The notes under the pieces were generated by a model. It searched no databases, was not told where the DNA came from, and worked only from the letters and a program-made list of their open reading frames with translations. Positions 52,996 through 61,792 of a DNA stretch of 64,000 bases are shown here, piece after piece. Source of the DNA: Vibrio fluvialis. GTDB lineage: Bacteria > Pseudomonadota > Gammaproteobacteria > Enterobacterales > Vibrionaceae. Numbering within the stretch: position 1 is the first letter of the stretch; each line of letters opens with the position of its first letter. Location of the stretch: positions 992,001 to 1,056,000 of the forward strand of contig NZ_UHIP01000001.1 in NCBI RefSeq assembly GCF_900460245.1, given 5' to 3'. The position numbers were made by a program, and so were the translations under genes.

Positions 52996-55900
52996 ATGCA
53001 CGAGATGACAACGTTACAGGCGGCCTATTGGGTAGGCAGGCAATCCACCACACCAAGGGCTGGCGATGCGGCCCATTTGTATATCGAATTTGAAGGGCAG
53101 GGAATCGGTGAAACGCGACTGGCCGCGGCGGTTCACACGCTCTTTGCTCGCCATGAGCTTCTGCGCGTTACGGTCAGCGAGGACGGCCAATGGTCCGTCG
53201 GTGAACTCAACGAATTTCACGCATTGCAGGTGTTGGATTGGCGTGCGCTCGACGCTGCGGATTGCGACGAAAAACTTCGGATCATGCGTGAGCGGAAAAC
53301 CCATCAAAAGCTGGCATTGAATCAAGGGCAAGGCGCAGAGTTTGTTTTAACTCAGTTACCTGACGATCGCTTTCGTTTGCATGTGGATGTCGACATGATT
53401 GCCGCCGATGCGCAAAGTTTTCGTCTGATGATAGAAGCGCTGGTTGCGGCTTATCATGGTGAACTGAGTGATGCCCGCAGCGCGCCATTTGCTGAGTTTC
53501 AACGTCAAATGACGACGGCTGCGCAGCAGGCATTAGCAGCGCGCGATCGCCGTTACTGGCAGGCGCTGCAAAGCACGATTGCGCCTGCGCCCAAGTTGCC
53601 CGAGCGTGATCCCGTTAATCCAGATACGGCTGCTGTGCATACTGAGCGCTTGGCGTTTGAACTGTCGGCTCAGCAGCGCGCGCAACTCGAAGCGTTGGCC
53701 GCCCAACATCACCTCAGCCTGAGCGCTGTGTCGCTCGGTGCGTTCAATGCGCTGTTGGCGGATGCCCTTAAACAGCCAGCGTTTCGTATCAACGTGCCGC
53801 TGTTTTATCGCCCGCAAGGCTTTGACGATACGGTGGGGGATTTTGCTAATTTAACGCTATTTAGCGCTAATTGTGCGCCGAACGTACCACTTTTAACGCT
53901 GTTTGAACAAACCCAACATCAGTTGATGGCGTGCTTGGAGCATCGTCATTACAGCGGCGTTAATGTCATGCGCGATCTGTCGCGCCAGCAGGGTTCCCTG
54001 CAAACCTCGCCAGTGGTGTTCACCTCGGGCTGGGACATCGGCGGCGATCTCTATTCTCAGCGGGTGCACGACACGCTGGGCGACATGGTATGGGCCTGTT
54101 CTCAGGGCGCGCATGTGCTGCTGGACGCGCAGATTGTGCCTTACAAGCGCGGCGTTCTGATCAACTGGGATGTGCGCACGGACAGTGTGCCGCGCGAATT
54201 CTATCAGTCGCTGTTCACCCGTTATGTAGCGCTGTTGAGTGAGTTGGCTGAGCGCGCCGAACGTGTGTTGCAGCCATGCACTATTAAGGCGACAAGTATT
54301 GAGACGACAAATGCGGCCAGCAGCGCGCAACGCCCTCACCAAATACCACTGAACGGATTGCAACAGGCGTATCTGGTTGGGCGCAGTGAGCACTTACCTT
54401 TGGGTGGCGTGGCGATGCAGGATTTTCGTGTTTATCGCGGTACCGTCGACGCTGATCAGCTGCACGCACGGTTGGTGGAACTGGTGGACACACTGCCCGT
54501 GCTGCGCACTCGCATCGACGACACTACGCTCACGCAATGGGTGAGTGATGAGCGAATCCTCAACTGGCAGCATTGCGACCTGCGTGATCGGAGTCGGGCG
54601 CAGGCATTAAGCCAAGCGGAGGCACTGATCGAGCAGGTCTCGCACAGTCGGCATGATTTATCGCGCTCACCGTGGAAAATCTGGTTAGTGTCGCTACCCG
54701 AAGCTGAACCGGACACGCTGGCAACTGACGCTTTTCGCCACATTGTACTCACCAGTTTTGATGCGCTGATTTCCGATGGCCATTCCATTGCCTATCTGTT
54801 GGCTCGCTTGCTGGAAAATCACCCCAAGCACGTCGCCGCGCCCCCTGCGTGGGGTGCCATGAGCGAGGTGTCAGCGAAGCCTCTTTCTCAGCAACACACC
54901 ACTCAACAAAACGTCACTCAGCAGCAAGAAGCCAACGCGCGCGAAACGGCGCAAGCTTACTGGCGCGAAAAGCTGGGCAGTGTGACCGAACCGATGGCGC
55001 TGCCGTGGCAAGCGCCGCTTCATACCCTCTACCAACCGCGTTACGCGCGAGAAAGCGTCACGCTGAGCCGCGACGAAACGCGCGCGCTGCTGAAATTGGC
55101 GGCAAGTGAACGACTGTTTCCGAACAGCGTGTTGACAACGCTGGCCATGCACACCCTCGCGAACTGGTGTCCGGGTACGCCTTTGTGCATCGGTTTGCCG
55201 GTTGCGCCGCCCCCGCAGGCCGGAGAGTTGACCAATCGCTCCAGCTTTATAGCGCTGACCTACGCGTTGGATGAAGCGGACTTCGCTACGCAAGCGCGGC
55301 GTGTGCAACGCGATGTAGCCGAAGGCATGGCGCATCTGGCGTTTTCGGGCATTGAACTTAACCGCCAATTGATGAGCCAGTTACCAGCGCGCACCTTGCC
55401 GCTGCCCGTGGTGATCACCAATGGATTGGGGTGGGAAACGCTGCGAGCCGACAATACGTTGCAGCAGCATGATGGGCTGACCCAAACGCCGCAGATCGCG
55501 CTCGATATTCGCCTTGCTTACGACGCACATAAAAATCTGGTCATCAGCGCCGATTATGTCACGCAAGCGTTGAGTCAGGCGCAGGTGGCCGCGTGGTTGA
55601 CCAGTTGCAAGCGAGCGGCGCTGAGCATGATTGAACGCCAGAGTTTGCAGTGGGTGAGCCGCGAAGCGCTGGATTTAAGCCACTATCACCGCAACACCGA
55701 AGACTCGGATGACGGGACGGCGCCGTTTTTGACCACGCTGGCGGAGCGCCTGTGGGACATGCCGAGTCAGCGCACTGCGCTTTTCTGCGGTGAGCAGCGC
55801 TGGACCTATCAGCAACTGGGAGAGCAGGTCGCTAACATGATGGCCCATCTGCAGGCGCGCGGTGTTGAAGCTGGCGACGTGGTGGCGATTTGCCTGCCTC

Positions 55901-57543
55901 GCAGCGCAGCACATGTCATCGCAACACTGAGCTGCGCGCTGTCGGGCGTTATTTGGGTGCCGATTGATGCCGCCAGTCCGCCGGAGCGCAAAACGTATCT
56001 GCTGTCGCACTGCCAGCCAGCGCTGGTGATTGTGGCCAGCGACGATGTGGAAAATGTTGAACACCCGCATTGTGTCGCGATGCGTGAGCTGCTGCAGCCA
56101 GCGCTCAAAGCGGCGCGCTTACCAAGCCAAGAGGTGCTGCGCGCGCGCAGTCACAGTGAGGCACCCGCTTATTACCTCTATACCTCTGGCACGACGGGGC
56201 AGCCCAAGTGTGTGGTGCTTAACAACCACGCGACCGCCAATGTGCTCCATCACACGTTAGCGACGTGGCAGGTGAATGAGCGTGACGTCATGCTCTCGGT
56301 GACGCCGCAGCATCACGACATGTCGGTGTTTGATCTGCTGGGGTCGTTGTGCGCGGGCGCTGCCTTGGTCATTCCGGAACCTGAGGCCGAAAAGGATGCG
56401 CTGCACTGGAACACCTTGGTCGAGCGGCACTGCGTTACGTTGTGGTGTTCGGTGCCCGCCATTTTGGAGATGCTGCTGGCCTGCCAGTCGACTTCGCAAG
56501 GGCAATCGCTGCGCTTGATTGCGCAGGGCGGCGATTACATCAAACCGCAGACTATTCAGACGCTGCGCGAGCGTCTGCCTAACGCACGCTTGTTCTCGCT
56601 TGGCGGGCCGACGGAAACCACCATCTGGAGCATCTGGCATGAGCTTGAACCTGAGGATGGCGTTGTTATTCCTTACGGCGCGCCGCTACCGGGCACGCAA
56701 TACTACGTGGTGAATGAGCAGCACCAACACTGCCCCCAAGGTGTGGTGGGGCGCATCGTCACGGCGGGCGTGAACCTGTCGCTGGGGTATCTGGTTGATG
56801 GCGAGGTGGTTCAAACCGATTTCATGACCATCGAGACGCCACACGGTGAGCGTGTACGCGCCTTTAAAACTGGTGATCTGGGCTACTATCGCGACGATGG
56901 GCGCCTCATCTTCGCTGGGCGGATTAACGGTTACGTCAAAGTGCGCGGCGTACGCATCTCGCTGCCTGATGTGGAGAAAGTGCTGATGAATGTCGCGAAC
57001 GTGCAAGATTTAGCAGTGATTGATTTTAACGACCCGATCACCGGCGATGTTGGCTTGGCGCTGTTTTATGTCCCGGTTGACGGCGCTGTGAAAAATGCGG
57101 CGCAGTGGCGTGACATCGTAGGGCAGCGGCTGCCCGCATCGCACCTGCCGCAGCGTTTTGTGCCGTTGGAGCGTTTCCCGCTCTCTGCCAATGGGAAGAA
57201 AGACAAACGCGCGCTTTTGGCCATGCTCACGGCAGCGAGTGAATCGCCGCGCAATGCGGCGGCTAGCGTAGAGGCGCCATTCGGTGAGTCTCAAACCACT
57301 TCGCTGACGCCAGAAAAAACGCCGCCTTGGCAATCCATCGTTGATGTCTATCAGCAGGTGTTGGGGGAGCGCGCCGCTTCATTGACGGAACATGCCGAGT
57401 TTATTCAGGCTGGCTTGATGCCATCCCACGTGAAAGCTGTGGCGGAGAAACTCAGTCAAACCTTTGGCAAATCGGTGCAGCCGCGCCAGCTCTTGGGTTG
57501 CAAGAACGCCGGGCAGGTGTCGAAACTGCTCGAACTAAGTTGA
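52996..57543 (+). CDS. nonribosomal peptide synthetase Cy-Cy-A with a degenerate carrier domain
   Basis: 1515 residues. Cy1 (about 1-430) has DMIAADAQS (133-141) and VGDFANLTL; Cy2 (about 445-875) has DALISDGHS (589-597). Both keep the DxxxxD heterocyclisation motif. The adenylation domain (about 905-1410) has LYTSGTTGQPK, GGPTETT (1203), KTGDLGY and NGKKDK. The last ~75 residues align with carrier domains, but the serine position is Pro1476 (AGLMPSH). VibF of V. cholerae is Cy-Cy-A-C-PCP-C and about 900 residues longer. My hand-read pocket D-M-F-C-I-Q-L-I-W is nearer cysteine-type than threonine-type codes. ATG 52996 or 53005 may be the start. Confidence 0.9.
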   Translation: MHEMTTLQAAYWVGRQSTTPRAGDAAHLYIEFEGQGIGETRLAAAVHTLFARHELLRVTVSEDGQWSVGELNEFHALQVLDWRALDAADCDEKLRIMRERKTHQKLALNQGQGAEFVLTQLPDDRFRLHVDVDMIAADAQSFRLMIEALVAAYHGELSDARSAPFAEFQRQMTTAAQQALAARDRRYWQALQSTIAPAPKLPERDPVNPDTAAVHTERLAFELSAQQRAQLEALAAQHHLSLSAVSLGAFNALLADALKQPAFRINVPLFYRPQGFDDTVGDFANLTLFSANCAPNVPLLTLFEQTQHQLMACLEHRHYSGVNVMRDLSRQQGSLQTSPVVFTSGWDIGGDLYSQRVHDTLGDMVWACSQGAHVLLDAQIVPYKRGVLINWDVRTDSVPREFYQSLFTRYVALLSELAERAERVLQPCTIKATSIETTNAASSAQRPHQIPLNGLQQAYLVGRSEHLPLGGVAMQDFRVYRGTVDADQLHARLVELVDTLPVLRTRIDDTTLTQWVSDERILNWQHCDLRDRSRAQALSQAEALIEQVSHSRHDLSRSPWKIWLVSLPEAEPDTLATDAFRHIVLTSFDALISDGHSIAYLLARLLENHPKHVAAPPAWGAMSEVSAKPLSQQHTTQQNVTQQQEANARETAQAYWREKLGSVTEPMALPWQAPLHTLYQPRYARESVTLSRDETRALLKLAASERLFPNSVLTTLAMHTLANWCPGTPLCIGLPVAPPPQAGELTNRSSFIALTYALDEADFATQARRVQRDVAEGMAHLAFSGIELNRQLMSQLPARTLPLPVVITNGLGWETLRADNTLQQHDGLTQTPQIALDIRLAYDAHKNLVISADYVTQALSQAQVAAWLTSCKRAALSMIERQSLQWVSREALDLSHYHRNTEDSDDGTAPFLTTLAERLWDMPSQRTALFCGEQRWTYQQLGEQVANMMAHLQARGVEAGDVVAICLPRSAAHVIATLSCALSGVIWVPIDAASPPERKTYLLSHCQPALVIVASDDVENVEHPHCVAMRELLQPALKAARLPSQEVLRARSHSEAPAYYLYTSGTTGQPKCVVLNNHATANVLHHTLATWQVNERDVMLSVTPQHHDMSVFDLLGSLCAGAALVIPEPEAEKDALHWNTLVERHCVTLWCSVPAILEMLLACQSTSQGQSLRLIAQGGDYIKPQTIQTLRERLPNARLFSLGGPTETTIWSIWHELEPEDGVVIPYGAPLPGTQYYVVNEQHQHCPQGVVGRIVTAGVNLSLGYLVDGEVVQTDFMTIETPHGERVRAFKTGDLGYYRDDGRLIFAGRINGYVKVRGVRISLPDVEKVLMNVANVQDLAVIDFNDPITGDVGLALFYVPVDGAVKNAAQWRDIVGQRLPASHLPQRFVPLERFPLSANGKKDKRALLAMLTAASESPRNAAASVEAPFGESQTTSLTPEKTPPWQSIVDVYQQVLGERAASLTEHAEFIQAGLMPSHVKAVAEKLSQTFGKSVQPRQLLGCKNAGQVSKLLELS

Positions 57544-57592
57544 CGTGCTGTCCGGTGAGTTAACGAAATGACTTCGCCCTGTCGAAATAACA

Positions 57593-57624
57593 AAGCCGCT
57601 CGTTGAAGCGGCTTTTTTTTTTTT
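57593..57624 (+). terminator. terminator of the NRPS gene
   Basis: AAGCCGCT / AGCGGCTT stem with loop CGTTGA followed by a T12 run. Confidence 0.93.
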
Positions 57625-57676
57625 GACGATGTTTTGGCGAACGTGTTCGCGACCTTTTCACTCGGGTGCTTAGGGC

Positions 57677-59026
57677 TTAGGCGTGATCAATCGCGTCATA
57701 CAACGCTGAAATGGGTTGGTCGAGGTAGCGCTCGTCCAATACCCGCTGCATGAAGGTCATCACGCGTTGCGCGTGCTGATCAAACTCGTCATGCGGGTGC
57801 GCGGCAGAATCGGCATCCAAGCTCAGCACTAAGCCATCGGCATTGGTCTGCCCACGGAAGGTAAGGTTAAACCCGTCGGCCGGTCCGCTGGTGATGACAT
57901 GATGTTTGACCTGGCAGCCAGCAAATTGCGGCGGATCGAACGGCAGCACGTTGACAAAAGGCGAAAAGAAGTAACGGCTGTTTTCTGTCACGCCTTGATC
58001 GCGGGCGATCTGCTCCACACGATAGCGGCCGCGCGCGTAGAGTTGGCGCAGGGTTTTACCCGTCTGCGTCAGGTAATCACGCAGCGATGTGTTCTCATCC
58101 ACTTGCACATACAACGGCAGAATGTTGACCAGCAGGGCAGGCATGTAAGCGCCCACGCTGCCCCAGCGGCTCATAAACGGGATCCACAACGGCATGGTGT
58201 TGCCTTGGCCCAAGTACGCGTCGGCCAAATAACGATGCATGTAGAGACCTGACAGCGTTACCAATAAATCCGGCCAGCCCATGGTGACTTGGTGCGCCAA
58301 CTGGCGAATGTCGTGGCTCATTGCGGGCGTTAGTTCATGGGCAACATGCAGCGTTTCTTCGCCGTAATCATCCTCCTTGTTGAGGACGGTCAGTTGCGCT
58401 GGGTTCGACAGGTAATCGCGCCAGAACGCTTTGTCTTGCTGATAGCGCACGCTGGCTTGATAGCTCTGCTCTTCATCAAAGAAACTGACGAACGCGTTAA
58501 ACGGTTTGCCCGCATCGGTGCGCTCCAAATAGTGCTGATACAGCGTGGCGCAGCGCTGTTCAAACAGCGTCATGCCAAAGCCATCCATCACGATGTGATG
58601 GGCGCGAATGTACCACAGGTAATGGTTGTCACTCAGTTTGATCAGCCATTGCGCTGACAGCGGATCGCGCAGCAAATTGAGGCGCGCATTCACATCGCCA
58701 TCCATGAGCGCTTTGGCATCCGCCAGTGGCTGCGAACTGCCGCGCAGATCTTTGATCTCCACCTGCGGTCTGCGCGCTGGATCGTGGGCTTGCAACGGTG
58801 TTTTGCCGTCGTCATCGAGTCGAAAACGCAGCGCCAGTACATCGGTTTCTTGCGCGGTTTGCGCAATGGCGCGGCACAGCGCCGCTTCATTCACCGTGCC
58901 TTTGAGTTCAATGTAGTGAGCGACGGTCGAGAGAGGCTCATCCGGGTGAAGGGAAAATTCTTCCCAGAAATCGAGCTGGGGCAGAGTAAGGGGCATCCAA
59001 TGAAGAGCCGAACCAGTAACTGACAT
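57677..59026 (-). CDS. vibH: VibH-like free-standing condensation protein
   Basis: A 449-residue stand-alone condensation domain, close to the 440 residues of V. cholerae VibH, with an intact active site HHIVMDG (His143, His144, Asp148). The N-terminal LTLPQLDFWEEF and the later YMPALLVNILPLYVQV follow condensation-domain landmarks. VibH transfers 2,3-dihydroxybenzoate from VibB to a primary amine of norspermidine, and the same reaction is expected here. It is leftward, with its own Fur box and a leader containing two hairpins. Confidence 0.88.
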   Translation of the reverse strand: MSVTGSALHWMPLTLPQLDFWEEFSLHPDEPLSTVAHYIELKGTVNEAALCRAIAQTAQETDVLALRFRLDDDGKTPLQAHDPARRPQVEIKDLRGSSQPLADAKALMDGDVNARLNLLRDPLSAQWLIKLSDNHYLWYIRAHHIVMDGFGMTLFEQRCATLYQHYLERTDAGKPFNAFVSFFDEEQSYQASVRYQQDKAFWRDYLSNPAQLTVLNKEDDYGEETLHVAHELTPAMSHDIRQLAHQVTMGWPDLLVTLSGLYMHRYLADAYLGQGNTMPLWIPFMSRWGSVGAYMPALLVNILPLYVQVDENTSLRDYLTQTGKTLRQLYARGRYRVEQIARDQGVTENSRYFFSPFVNVLPFDPPQFAGCQVKHHVITSGPADGFNLTFRGQTNADGLVLSLDADSAAHPHDEFDQHAQRVMTFMQRVLDERYLDQPISALYDAIDHA

Positions 59027-59059
59027 GTAAAAAGCCTTGAATTATTGTTGTGATAAGAA

Positions 59060-59092
59060 AAAGGCGCAAGCCGTGAAGCTTGTGCCTTTTCA
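59060..59092 (-). terminator. terminator-like hairpin inside the vibH leader
   Basis: Read leftwards: AAAAGGCACAAGC / GCTTGCGCCTTTTT with one wobble pair, ending in T5. It lies between the vibH promoter/Fur box and the vibH ATG, so it would attenuate vibH unless read through. It cannot serve the upstream monooxygenase alone, because the Fur box lies between them. Confidence 0.65.
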
Positions 59093-59099
59093 AGAGGAG

Positions 59100-59161
59100 T
59101 TTGCGTGAGCGCCTGTTCTTTCAGGATTCTAGGGAGGCGAAAGAACAGCCACTCACGCAAA
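59100..59161 (-). promoter_or_regulatory. two-tier hairpin in the vibH leader
   Basis: TTTGCGTGAG / CTCACGCAAA (10 bp, perfect) encloses TGTTCTTTC / GAAAGAACA (9 bp, perfect), separated by 4-nt internal loops, with a 16-nt apical loop. It immediately precedes the terminator-like hairpin, as in attenuators or riboswitches. Confidence 0.65.
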
Positions 59162-59180
59162 TAAGTTTAGCGTTAAATTT

Positions 59181-59199
59181 GATAATGGCAATTATTATC
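59181..59199. promoter_or_regulatory. Fur box of vibH
   Basis: GATAATGGCAATTATTATC, 16 of 19 matches. On the minus strand TTGATG and CATTAT, 17 bp apart, flank it as a plausible -35/-10 pair, placing transcription start just before the two-tier hairpin. Confidence 0.78.
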
Positions 59200-59228
59200 A
59201 TTTGCATCAATGTCAAAATTTGACCCAA

Positions 59229-60536
59229 TCACAGCCCTAAGTGATCGCGAAGTGTGCGCCCTTGGTAGTCGGAACGAAACAGTCCGGCTTGCGATAATCT
59301 TGGTATCAGTTCATCAAAGAACAGATCGACCGATTGCCATGAGCCGCCCGGAACGGCAATAAAACCATCCGCCGCGCCCGCGTTCACGCGTTCTACGATG
59401 GCGTTAAACGCATCATCAACCGTGCCAATCACAATCCAGTGGGCAGACCCAATCACTTCCGGGCGCTCGATCAGCGTGGCCACGGTGGGCGATTCGCGCT
59501 CAATCAAACGACGCAATAAGTTTGAATGGGTTTGGCTGCGTACTTGATACTCTGGGTGGGGCAGCATATCGGCCGTGATGCGCTGCTCAGGGGCGAGCTG
59601 GCTTAGGTCAAGGCCGAGCGCTTCTTTGACGTAGGCAAACTTGCGCTCGCTACCGATATTGGCGTGCGTCTCGCGGTGCAGCGCCTGCGCTTCTTCCCGC
59701 GTGTCGGCCAGATAGAGAGACAACCCCGGCAGCACTTTCACCGCATTGGCGGGGCGACCATGTGCCAACGCGCGGCGACGCAGATCGTTGCGCAGCTCAA
59801 CGCCAGCATCGATATCGGGCGTGGCGGCAAAAATCGCATCGGCGATACTGGCGGCAAATTGGCGTCCGGATTCAGACGCGCCGGCTTGAAATAGCGGTAT
59901 GTCGCCGCCGGGGCGCTTGGGCACATTAAGCGGCCCTTGTACGTCGAAGTAGTCACCGTGATGGGCAATGGGCTGAATCTGGTCAATGTCCGCGTACTGG
60001 CCACTTTGTTTATCGGCTTTGATGGCGCTGCTGGGGTAGCTGTCCCACAGCTTAAGCACCACGTCGGTAAACTCGCGCGCTTTCTGGTAGCGTGCTTCGG
60101 ACGGCAACATGGTCTGCTGGCCAAAGTTCTGCTGGCCGTCAATCGCAGTGACGATGTTCCACCCGGCACGTCCTTGGGTCACCCAGTTGAGCGATTGCAA
60201 CTGACGCGCCACCACATAAGGTGGATTGAAGGTGGTGGAGGCGGTTGAAACCAAACCGATGTGGGTGGTTTCACGTGCCAATGTGGCCAGTAGCACCATG
60301 GGGTCTAAGCTGCTAAAGCCGGGTTCGGTGGCGACAGCGTGTGTCGCGAGAAACAGGGTGTCGGGGCGAAACAGGAAATCCAGTTTGGCGCGTTCGGCGC
60401 GCTGGGCCAGCTCGACATATACATCGGTGTCATACATGCGCTCGACACCGCTGTCGTCGCGGCGCCAGCCGTTCTTGGTGAGCCAACTGATGGCCAAGGC
60501 CATGCCAATGAACAAAGGTTGGGGGGAACTCATCAC
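59229..60536 (-). CDS. luciferase-like FMN-dependent monooxygenase (NtaA/SnaA/DszA family)
   Basis: A 435-residue TIM-barrel flavin monooxygenase of the NtaA/SnaA/DszA group. Landmarks are LAQRAERAKLDFLFRPDT, EPGFSSLDPMVLLATLA, GLVSTASTTFNPPYVVAR, GRAGWNIVT, and FQAGASESGRQFAA. Relatives use FMNH2 from a separate reductase to oxidise aminopolycarboxylates, sulfur heterocycles or thioethers. It lies between vibH and the siderophore uptake operon, but no clear Fur box precedes it. A role in modifying or degrading the siderophore is possible. The upstream stretch 60537-60840 holds no other gene. Confidence 0.85.
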   Translation of the reverse strand: MMSSPQPLFIGMALAISWLTKNGWRRDDSGVERMYDTDVYVELAQRAERAKLDFLFRPDTLFLATHAVATEPGFSSLDPMVLLATLARETTHIGLVSTASTTFNPPYVVARQLQSLNWVTQGRAGWNIVTAIDGQQNFGQQTMLPSEARYQKAREFTDVVLKLWDSYPSSAIKADKQSGQYADIDQIQPIAHHGDYFDVQGPLNVPKRPGGDIPLFQAGASESGRQFAASIADAIFAATPDIDAGVELRNDLRRRALAHGRPANAVKVLPGLSLYLADTREEAQALHRETHANIGSERKFAYVKEALGLDLSQLAPEQRITADMLPHPEYQVRSQTHSNLLRRLIERESPTVATLIERPEVIGSAHWIVIGTVDDAFNAIVERVNAGAADGFIAVPGGSWQSVDLFFDELIPRLSQAGLFRSDYQGRTLRDHLGL

Positions 60537-60852
60537 GGGTCCTTCTAAATTGGGCTGTTATTGCGAATGGATCGTGCTGGGGTATGACTTTGCAATCCAG
60601 CACCACTCAGCGTGATGCTGAGGAGCAAACTTGGCGTTTTTCACGCCCACTTCTTGAACTTATGGGGAACTTGTGTGTAGCATGAGGGCTCACTCATGTG
60701 TGTCGGAACCGGATTGCGCACTCGCATGTCGGTCTCGTGTGAAAGATTCCCTTAGTCAGAGCCATCACCTCGCTCTGTGAAAATTCCCATAAATTTCAGG
60801 TATAAACGTCTTTTTACGCGATATTGAAGTCTATTAATGTAATGAGAATCAC

Positions 60853-60871
60853 AATGATAATAAATATCATT
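60853..60871. promoter_or_regulatory. Fur box overlapping the start of the binding-protein gene
   Basis: AATGATA-ATAAA-TATCATT, perfect 7-bp arms. It overlaps the most likely start codon (ATG 60854) and the first codons of the signal peptide. Confidence 0.75.
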
Positions 60872-61792
60872 AGAAAATTATTTTTGTTCACGCTCCTCGT
60901 CAGTGGCGCCGTACAGGCGCAAGGTTGGCCGCGCACGTTCCTCAATGCTGACGGTTCCTCCACCACGTTGAACGCGCCCGCGAAACGTATTCTTTCCACC
61001 TCCGTGTCCATCACCGGCACTCTATTGGCGGTCGATGCGCCGGTGATTGCCAGTGCCACCACGACCAGTGGCGACTACTTTGCGCAGTGGCGCGCGGTTG
61101 CTGAGCAGCGCGGGGTTGAGCGCCTTTGGCCTGCGGGCAGTGTGGATCTGGAAATGGCGTATGCGTTTGAACCGGATTTGATCATCGTGTCGCTGGGCGG
61201 TGCGGATTCTGCGCTCGGTCAGTTGAATGAGCTGCGCCAAATCGCCCCGACGGTGGTGCTTGATTACGGCGGCCAAAACTGGCAACAACTCGCAGAGAAA
61301 ATCGGCGAAGTGGTGGGAATTGAGCAGCAAGTGGCCGCTAAAATTTCTCAGTTTGATGATTACATCGCGCAAACTCGCGCGGCACTGACGCTGCCGAAAG
61401 GGCAGGCGAACATCATCAGTTACAACGGCCCTGGGGTCACCAACCCCATCGCGACGCCACACGGCTCACACGGCATGCTGCTGAAATCACTCGGTTTCGA
61501 TATCGAAGGCCCCAATCCCGCTTGGCAAACTGGGCCGAGCCGACTCAACGATTTTGTCCGCGCTCACTACGAACACCTGACCGAATTGACCGCGCCGACC
61601 ACATTCTTATTTAACGCCACTGATGCCAAAGTGCCGCAGTTTTTAAACGATCCGGTGCTTGCCAATTTGCCATCAGTAAAAACCGGTCAGGTGTATGGTT
61701 TGGGGGCGAATTCGTTTCGCATTGATTATTTCAGCGCGCATGAAATCGTGGATGGCATTCGCGCGCGCTTTGGAGTGCGCGTTGCACCATGA
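60854..61792 (+). CDS. FepB/ViuP-like periplasmic ferric-siderophore-binding protein
   Basis: About 312 residues with a signal peptide (IIRKLFLFTLLVSGAVQAQG) and a class III (TroA/BtuF-like) binding fold: RILSTSVSITGTLLAVDAP, WPAGSVDLEMAYAFEPDLII, VVLDYGGQNWQQLAEKIGEV. It resembles FepB/ViuP for catechol siderophores. Starts TTG 60824, ATG 60842 and ATG 60854 are in frame; 60854 is preferred by signal-peptide length, with moderate confidence. Its stop overlaps the next gene (ATGA). Confidence 0.85.
   Translation: MIINIIRKLFLFTLLVSGAVQAQGWPRTFLNADGSSTTLNAPAKRILSTSVSITGTLLAVDAPVIASATTTSGDYFAQWRAVAEQRGVERLWPAGSVDLEMAYAFEPDLIIVSLGGADSALGQLNELRQIAPTVVLDYGGQNWQQLAEKIGEVVGIEQQVAAKISQFDDYIAQTRAALTLPKGQANIISYNGPGVTNPIATPHGSHGMLLKSLGFDIEGPNPAWQTGPSRLNDFVRAHYEHLTELTAPTTFLFNATDAKVPQFLNDPVLANLPSVKTGQVYGLGANSFRIDYFSAHEIVDGIRARFGVRVAP

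Noticed and set aside
52996..57543. Simple VibF ortholog assignment
   Set aside because: The protein lacks the C-PCP-C portion, its carrier serine position is proline, and the adenylation pocket differs from threonine-type codes.
59111..59220. Short leader peptide upstream of vibH
   Set aside because: A frame starting at an ATG in the Fur box region begins before the likely transcription start and has no ribosome-binding site; the inner GTG frame is only about 12 codons with no site either.
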